A DNA stretch of 52,262 bases from Pseudomonas chlororaphis. Lineage in GTDB: Bacteria > Pseudomonadota > Gammaproteobacteria > Pseudomonadales > Pseudomonadaceae. Each line of letters opens with the position of its first letter. Position 1 is the first letter of the stretch. The notes beneath the pieces were generated by a model, which was given only the letters and a program-made list of their open reading frames with translations, ran no database searches and had not been told where the DNA came from. Positions 50,942 through 52,262 of the stretch are shown here, piece after piece. The stretch covers positions 1-52,262 of the forward strand of contig NZ_JSFK01000043.1 in assembly GCF_000783395.1 (NCBI RefSeq), in the 5' to 3' direction. The translations under genes and the position numbers were made by a program.

Positions 50942-52240
50942 ATGTCCCATCGTATTGTTATTGTCGGCGGCGGCGCCGGCGGTCTGGAGTTGGCTACCCG
51001 TCTGGGTAAGACTCTGGGCAAACGCGGCACGGCCAGTGTGATGCTGGTCGACGCCAACCTGACGCACATCTGGAAGCCCTTGCTGCACGAAGTGGCCGCC
51101 GGATCGCTGAACTCTTCCGAAGACGAACTCAACTATGTTGCCCAGGCGAAATGGAACCACTTCGAGTTCCAGCTGGGGCGCATGAGCGGGCTTGATCGCG
51201 CACAGAAGAAAATCCAGTTGGCGGCGACCTACGACGAAAACGGCGTCGAGCTAGTGCCGGCGCGTGAAGTGCAGTACGACTCGCTAGTGATCAGCGTCGG
51301 CAGCACCACCAATGATTTCGGCACACAGGGCGCGGCGCAGCACTGCCTGTTCCTGGACACGCGCAAACAGGCCGAGCGTTTCCATCAGCAACTGCTGAAT
51401 CACTATCTGCGTGCACACGCCGGGCAAACCGATGTGGTAGAGCAGATCAGCGTCGCGATCGTCGGCGCTGGCGCCACGGGCGTCGAGCTGGCGGCAGAAC
51501 TGCACAATGCCGCCCATGAACTGGCGGCGTATGGTCTGGACCGGATCAAACCGGAAAACATGCACATTACCCTGATCGAAGCCGGGCCACGGGTGTTGCC
51601 TGCCCTGCCCGAGCGTATCAGCGGGCCGGTGCACAAAACCCTGGAAAAGCTCGGGGTCAATGTGATGACCAACGCTTCGGTCAGCGAAGTGACCGCCGAC
51701 AGTCTGATCACGGCCGATGGCAATGAGATCAAGGCCAGCCTGAAAGTATGGGCCGCCGGTATTCGCGCACCGGGTTTTCTCAAGGACATCGATGGCCTGG
51801 AAACCAACCGCATCAATCAGCTGCAAGTGCTGCCGACGCTGCAAACCACCCGCGACGAGAACATCTTCGCTTTCGGTGACTGCGCCGCCTGTCCGCAACC
51901 GGGTACCGATCGCAACGTGCCGCCACGGGCGCAAGCCGCGCATCAACAGGCGTCACTGCTGGCCAAATCGCTGAAGTTGCGCATCGAAGGCAAGCCCCTG
52001 CCGGAGTACAAGTACACCGACTACGGCTCGCTGATCTCGCTGTCGCGTTTTTCGGCGGTGGGTAACTTGATGGGCAACCTGACCGGCAGCGTGATGCTCG
52101 AAGGCTGGCTGGCGCGGATGTTTTACGTGTCGCTGTATCGCATGCACCAGATGGCGCTGTACGGGCCGTTCCGCACGGCGATGTTGATGCTGGGCAGCAA
52201 GATTGGTCGTGGCACCGAGCCGCGTCTGAAATTGCATTGA
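50942..52240 (+). CDS. ndh: Type II NADH dehydrogenase (NDH-2)
   Basis: A 432-residue single-subunit flavoprotein that passes electrons from NADH to quinone without pumping protons. The FAD-binding GGGAGGLE lies at residues 9-16, and the second Rossmann site VGAGATGVELAAEL near 175. The FAD-contacting FAFGDCAA and an amphipathic C-terminus follow, with no long transmembrane helix. The start at 50942 has only a weak ribosome-binding site. The right end is complete before the window edge. Confidence 0.94.
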   Translation: MSHRIVIVGGGAGGLELATRLGKTLGKRGTASVMLVDANLTHIWKPLLHEVAAGSLNSSEDELNYVAQAKWNHFEFQLGRMSGLDRAQKKIQLAATYDENGVELVPAREVQYDSLVISVGSTTNDFGTQGAAQHCLFLDTRKQAERFHQQLLNHYLRAHAGQTDVVEQISVAIVGAGATGVELAAELHNAAHELAAYGLDRIKPENMHITLIEAGPRVLPALPERISGPVHKTLEKLGVNVMTNASVSEVTADSLITADGNEIKASLKVWAAGIRAPGFLKDIDGLETNRINQLQVLPTLQTTRDENIFAFGDCAACPQPGTDRNVPPRAQAAHQQASLLAKSLKLRIEGKPLPEYKYTDYGSLISLSRFSAVGNLMGNLTGSVMLEGWLARMFYVSLYRMHQMALYGPFRTAMLMLGSKIGRGTEPRLKLH

Positions 52241-52248
52241 TGTAAACC

Positions 52249-52262
52249 TGTGGGAGCGAGCC
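52249..52262. repeat. REP sequence, cut by the window edge
   Basis: TGTGGGAGCGAGCC, the first half of the same REP core that occurs elsewhere in this window. Confidence 0.85.

Noticed and set aside
12764..52262. Regularly recurring GAGCGAGCCTGCTCG repeats suggesting a CRISPR or attachment sites
   Set aside because: They are spread over 40 kb as inverted doublets without constant spacers or cas genes, which fits REP elements.

Overview
The window is ordinary chromosomal core sequence from a fluorescent Pseudomonas, most like the P. fluorescens group. The evidence is the GC-rich coding sequence, the gene order (msrPQ-pssA-ilvCHI, mrcB, cbpA-prrF-phu, dksA-gluQ-cbrXAB-crcZ-pcnB-folK-panBC, pilA/pilBCD-coaE-yacG), and many copies of the short inverted REP repeat (core TGTGGGAGCGAGCCTGCTCG) typical of that group. 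I see no prophage, insertion sequence, CRISPR array, tRNA gene or clear island. Genes are densely packed, with many 4-base ATGA stop/start overlaps.

Layout. 1-370: minus-strand promoter region and leader of an rRNA operon whose 16S gene lies beyond the left edge; three tandem promoters of near-identical build. 371-2007: msrPQ periplasmic methionine-sulfoxide repair. 2072-6360: pssA (phospholipids), ilvC and ilvIH (branched-chain amino acids), the latter behind a long leader with a possible leader peptide. 6760-12730: small exported and lipoprotein genes, mrcB (PBP1B), a kinase/P-loop fusion and a pentapeptide protein. 13016-18362: TfoX-C protein, cAMP-binding CbpA, the iron-responsive sRNA PrrF, and a haem-uptake operon phuTUVW that lacks phuS and phuR. 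18359-22128: sfsA, an aminotransferase, dksA and gluQ.

22206-29407 is the carbon-control block. It holds the 58-residue CbrX, the transporter-kinase CbrA, the sigma54 activator CbrB, a CbrB-type upstream site, a sigma54 promoter and the sRNA CrcZ, followed by pcnB and folK. CrcZ titrates Hfq/Crc from A-rich motifs on target mRNAs, and one such motif overlaps the acs ribosome-binding site at 34254-34271, so regulator and probable target lie in one window. 29795-32039: panB, panC, panD (pantothenate); then pgi, acs, an MpaB-family protein, an rRNA methyltransferase, a giant AsmA-like DUF748 protein and a DUF2845 protein.

42009-47932: a BON-domain protein and the type IV pilus set pilA / pilBCD with coaE and yacG. 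Both pilA and the BON gene have GG-N10-GC sigma54-type promoters. 47938-52240: an orphan CbiM-like permease operon, DUF1780, a MOSC protein, a DUF3094 membrane peptide and a type II NADH dehydrogenase.

No wholly new system is evident. The points most worth a second look are the ilvIH leader peptide, the tandem rrn promoters, the CbrB-CrcZ-acs link, the phu operon without its receptor, the sigma54 promoter of the BON gene and the non-canonical CbiM-like permease.
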